From CAZNDN01 sp964571815 (GTDB taxonomy: Bacteria > Fibrobacterota > Chitinivibrionia > Chitinivibrionales > WJKA01), in assembly GCA_964571815.1 (NCBI GenBank), contig CAZNDN010000102.1, positions 1 through 14,918 on the forward strand: a DNA stretch of 14,918 bases, read 5' to 3'. The notes under the pieces were generated by a model. It was not told where the DNA came from, did no database searches, and saw only the letters and a list, made by a program, of their open reading frames with translations. The position numbers and the translations under genes are program-made. How positions within the stretch are numbered: position 1 is the first letter of the stretch; each line of letters opens with the position of its first letter. This document shows, in pieces, positions 14,000 through 14,918 of the stretch.

Positions 14000-14028
14000 T
14001 TGAACTTTCCGGCCGCTTTGTGTATCTT
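14000..14028 (+). promoter_or_regulatory. Candidate promoter of the brnT-brnA pair
   Basis: TTGAAC (14000-14005), a 17-bp spacer and TATCTT (14023-14028, continuing as TATCTTTA). A start near 14035 would give a ~20-nt leader carrying the GGAGG ribosome site at 14046-14050. In characterised BrnTA systems the antitoxin represses this promoter, so an operator should overlap it; I see no obvious palindrome there. Confidence 0.4.
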
Positions 14029-14054
14029 TATGAGTAAGCCCTGCTGGAGGCGAT

Positions 14055-14342
14055 TTGGAAGTCAGTGATATTGTCTGGCTGGAACGCTATGTTGCAAAAC
14101 TGTGGTACAAACACCACGTATCGCTTTCCGAGGTGGAAGAGGTTCTCTTTTCGAAGCCATTCGTGAGAAGAATCGCGAGGGGAAGGATTCGTGGCGAAAA
14201 CGTGTATGCAGCGTTTTCCCAGACATCGAGCGGAAGGTATTTGACCGTCATCTTCATTGCCAGGAGAACGGGCGCGGCACTTCCAATTTCAGCACGGGAC
14301 ATGGATGATTCAGAAAGGAAATACTATGGCAAGCACCGATAG
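14055..14342 (+). CDS. brnT: BrnT-type toxin (RelE-like ribonuclease family)
   Basis: 95-residue protein with the BrnT layout: a Lys/His helix then KHHVSLSEVEEVLF (19-32), a central pair of strands (ENVYAAFSQTSSGRYLTVIFIA, about 48-69), and the C-terminal signature PISARDMDDSERKYY (77-91), equivalent to the I-S-A-R-x(6)-E-R-x2-Y block of the family. BrnT toxins cleave RNA and stop translation when not bound by BrnA. The start is TTG 14055, chosen because GGAGG (14046-14050) is 4 nt upstream and no ATG fits; a weak start codon would help keep toxin low. The gene overlaps brnA by 17 nt, toxin first as usual. G+C is near 48% in a sampled line versus ~70% in pyrD, hinting at transfer. It diverges from BrnT at the first strand, so activity is unproven. 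Confidence 0.78.
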   Translation: MEVSDIVWLERYVAKLWYKHHVSLSEVEEVLFSKPFVRRIARGRIRGENVYAAFSQTSSGRYLTVIFIARRTGAALPISARDMDDSERKYYGKHR

Positions 14343-14604
14343 CAGCAGGAGAAAGAGAGACCCTCTGCCGAATGAGTTCGAGAGCGAAGATATGGCGGCT
14401 GCCTTCTGGGATACGCACAGTGTTGCCGCGTACGAGGAGTTTCTTGAACCGGCCGACATTCAGGTTAACAGCCCGCGGCGGCACTATGCGATAGAAATCG
14501 ACGAAGAAGCTTTCAAGGCCCTGCGCACGGCAGCAGCCAGAAAGCATAAGAACATGGGGAAGCTTGCCGGTGAAATACTGAAAAAAAGGCTTGCAGCCGC
14601 GTAG
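14326..14604 (+). CDS. brnA: BrnA/CopG-type antitoxin
   Basis: 92-residue protein with the CopG-family antitoxin layout: RKRDPLPNEFESEDMAAAFWDTHS (residues 9-32), in which the P-L-P-x-E-F-x-S and F-W-D-T-H words are characteristic, then a ribbon-helix-helix-like part (RRHYAIEIDEEAFKALRTAAARK) and a basic C-terminal helix (KLAGEILKKRL). It should neutralise the upstream toxin and bind the promoter DNA. The start ATG 14326 has AAAGGAA 5 nt upstream; the in-frame ATGs at 14257 and 14305 lie within the toxin gene and are less likely. The 17-nt overlap couples its translation to brnT. The pairing is strong; the exact subfamily name is approximate. Confidence 0.78.
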   Translation: MASTDSSRRKRDPLPNEFESEDMAAAFWDTHSVAAYEEFLEPADIQVNSPRRHYAIEIDEEAFKALRTAAARKHKNMGKLAGEILKKRLAAA

Positions 14605-14685
14605 CCCGGACATTCATCCACGGGGACATCCGGAGCCACGAAATCGTCATACCTCTGTCGGCAAAATCAGCCCCCGCCATCGACA

Positions 14686-14918
14686 TCACGACGTAAGCAG
14701 CTTCAGCACGTCCCGAAGACCCTCGATCGTCTCCTTGCGGATATCCTCGGAACCCTCACCATTGCCCCCGGCCAATGCATTCGCTGTCTTAAACGCAGCC
14801 AGCTTCTTCCTCGCGCCGGGAATGGTATATTGCTCTTCGTACAGCAGGCGCTTGATAAACTCTATCAGTTCGATATCTTTGGGACGGTAGGCGCGGTTGC
14901 CGGCACGATTCTTCCTGG
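14686..14918 (-). CDS. MerR-family transcriptional regulator, partial (C-terminal part)
   Basis: Runs off the right end of the window; the last 76 residues are visible. It opens with RAGNRAYRPKDIEL, the typical end of the MerR winged-helix domain (R-x-G-x-R-x-Y-x3-D-[IL]), continues with IEFIKRLLYEEQYTIPGARKKL, the wing and dimerisation-helix region, and ends after a short acidic helix at TGA 14686-14688. The effector-binding domain is absent or very short, as in small MerR-like proteins of unknown signal. It converges on brnA with 81 bp between stops, which contain no clear terminator. Confidence 0.8.
   Translation of the reverse strand, partial: RKNRAGNRAYRPKDIELIEFIKRLLYEEQYTIPGARKKLAAFKTANALAGGNGEGSEDIRKETIEGLRDVLKLLTS

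Noticed and set aside
14606..14633. Inverted repeat CCGGACAT/ACATCCGG between brnA and the MerR gene
   Set aside because: Only five perfect pairs plus wobble pairs on one strand and no T tract on either side; not enough to call a terminator.
1..14918. CRISPR array, tRNA or rRNA gene, transposase, integrase or prophage gene
   Set aside because: Looked for regularly spaced repeats, cloverleaf ends and transposase motifs; none seen. The only long exact repeat noticed is the 55-bp gap flank.

Overview
The window looks like a piece of a draft genome of an uncultivated Gram-negative-type bacterium. It carries a Wzx/Wzy polysaccharide locus and an RlpA lipoprotein. It also contains a 100-N scaffold gap flanked by an identical 55-bp sequence on both sides, which is the trace of a short-read assembly graph. 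I cannot place the organism reliably. A MerR-like regulator and a TTGAAC/TATCTTT-type promoter are compatible with, but do not prove, a phylum near the Fibrobacterota-Chlorobiota-Bacteroidota group.

Region 1 (about 1-8.5 kb, near 50% G+C in hand-counted lines) is a surface-polysaccharide locus. On the plus strand are a sulfotransferase, a Wzz-type chain-length regulator, a Wzy-type polymerase, a Wzx-type flippase and a GT2 glycosyltransferase. From wzz onward the genes are stitched together by ATGA/GTGA stop-start overlaps, including a possible 19-codon bridging mini-ORF between wzx and the GT2 gene. Converging on them from the minus strand are two tandem, collinear GT4 glycosyltransferase paralogues. 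The glycosyltransferases would build a repeat unit on a lipid carrier, Wzx would flip it, Wzy would polymerise it, Wzz would set chain length, and the sulfotransferase may sulfate it. No initiating transferase, nucleotide-sugar gene, tyrosine kinase or outer-membrane exporter is in the window, so the locus probably continues upstream.

Region 2 (about 8.85-13.8 kb, up to 65-70% G+C in coding parts) is housekeeping. pyrF lies on the minus strand. After the scaffold gap and a small DUF4258/DUF2283 gene pair (minus) comes a tightly overlapping plus-strand operon: pyrK-pyrD (NAD-dependent dihydroorotate dehydrogenase), rlpA (cell-wall lipoprotein) and a radical SAM enzyme of unknown substrate. pyrF, pyrK and pyrD cover the oxidation of dihydroorotate and the final decarboxylation to UMP.

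Region 3 (about 13.8-14.9 kb) holds a BrnT/BrnA-type toxin-antitoxin pair with lower G+C. The window ends inside a minus-strand MerR-family regulator. No tRNA, rRNA, CRISPR array, transposase or integrase was seen. The strongest things to re-examine are the gap flanked by a 55-bp repeat, the sulfotransferase in the polysaccharide locus, the radical SAM gene translationally coupled to rlpA, and the two small toxin-antitoxin-like pairs that bracket the pyrKD operon and resemble each other.
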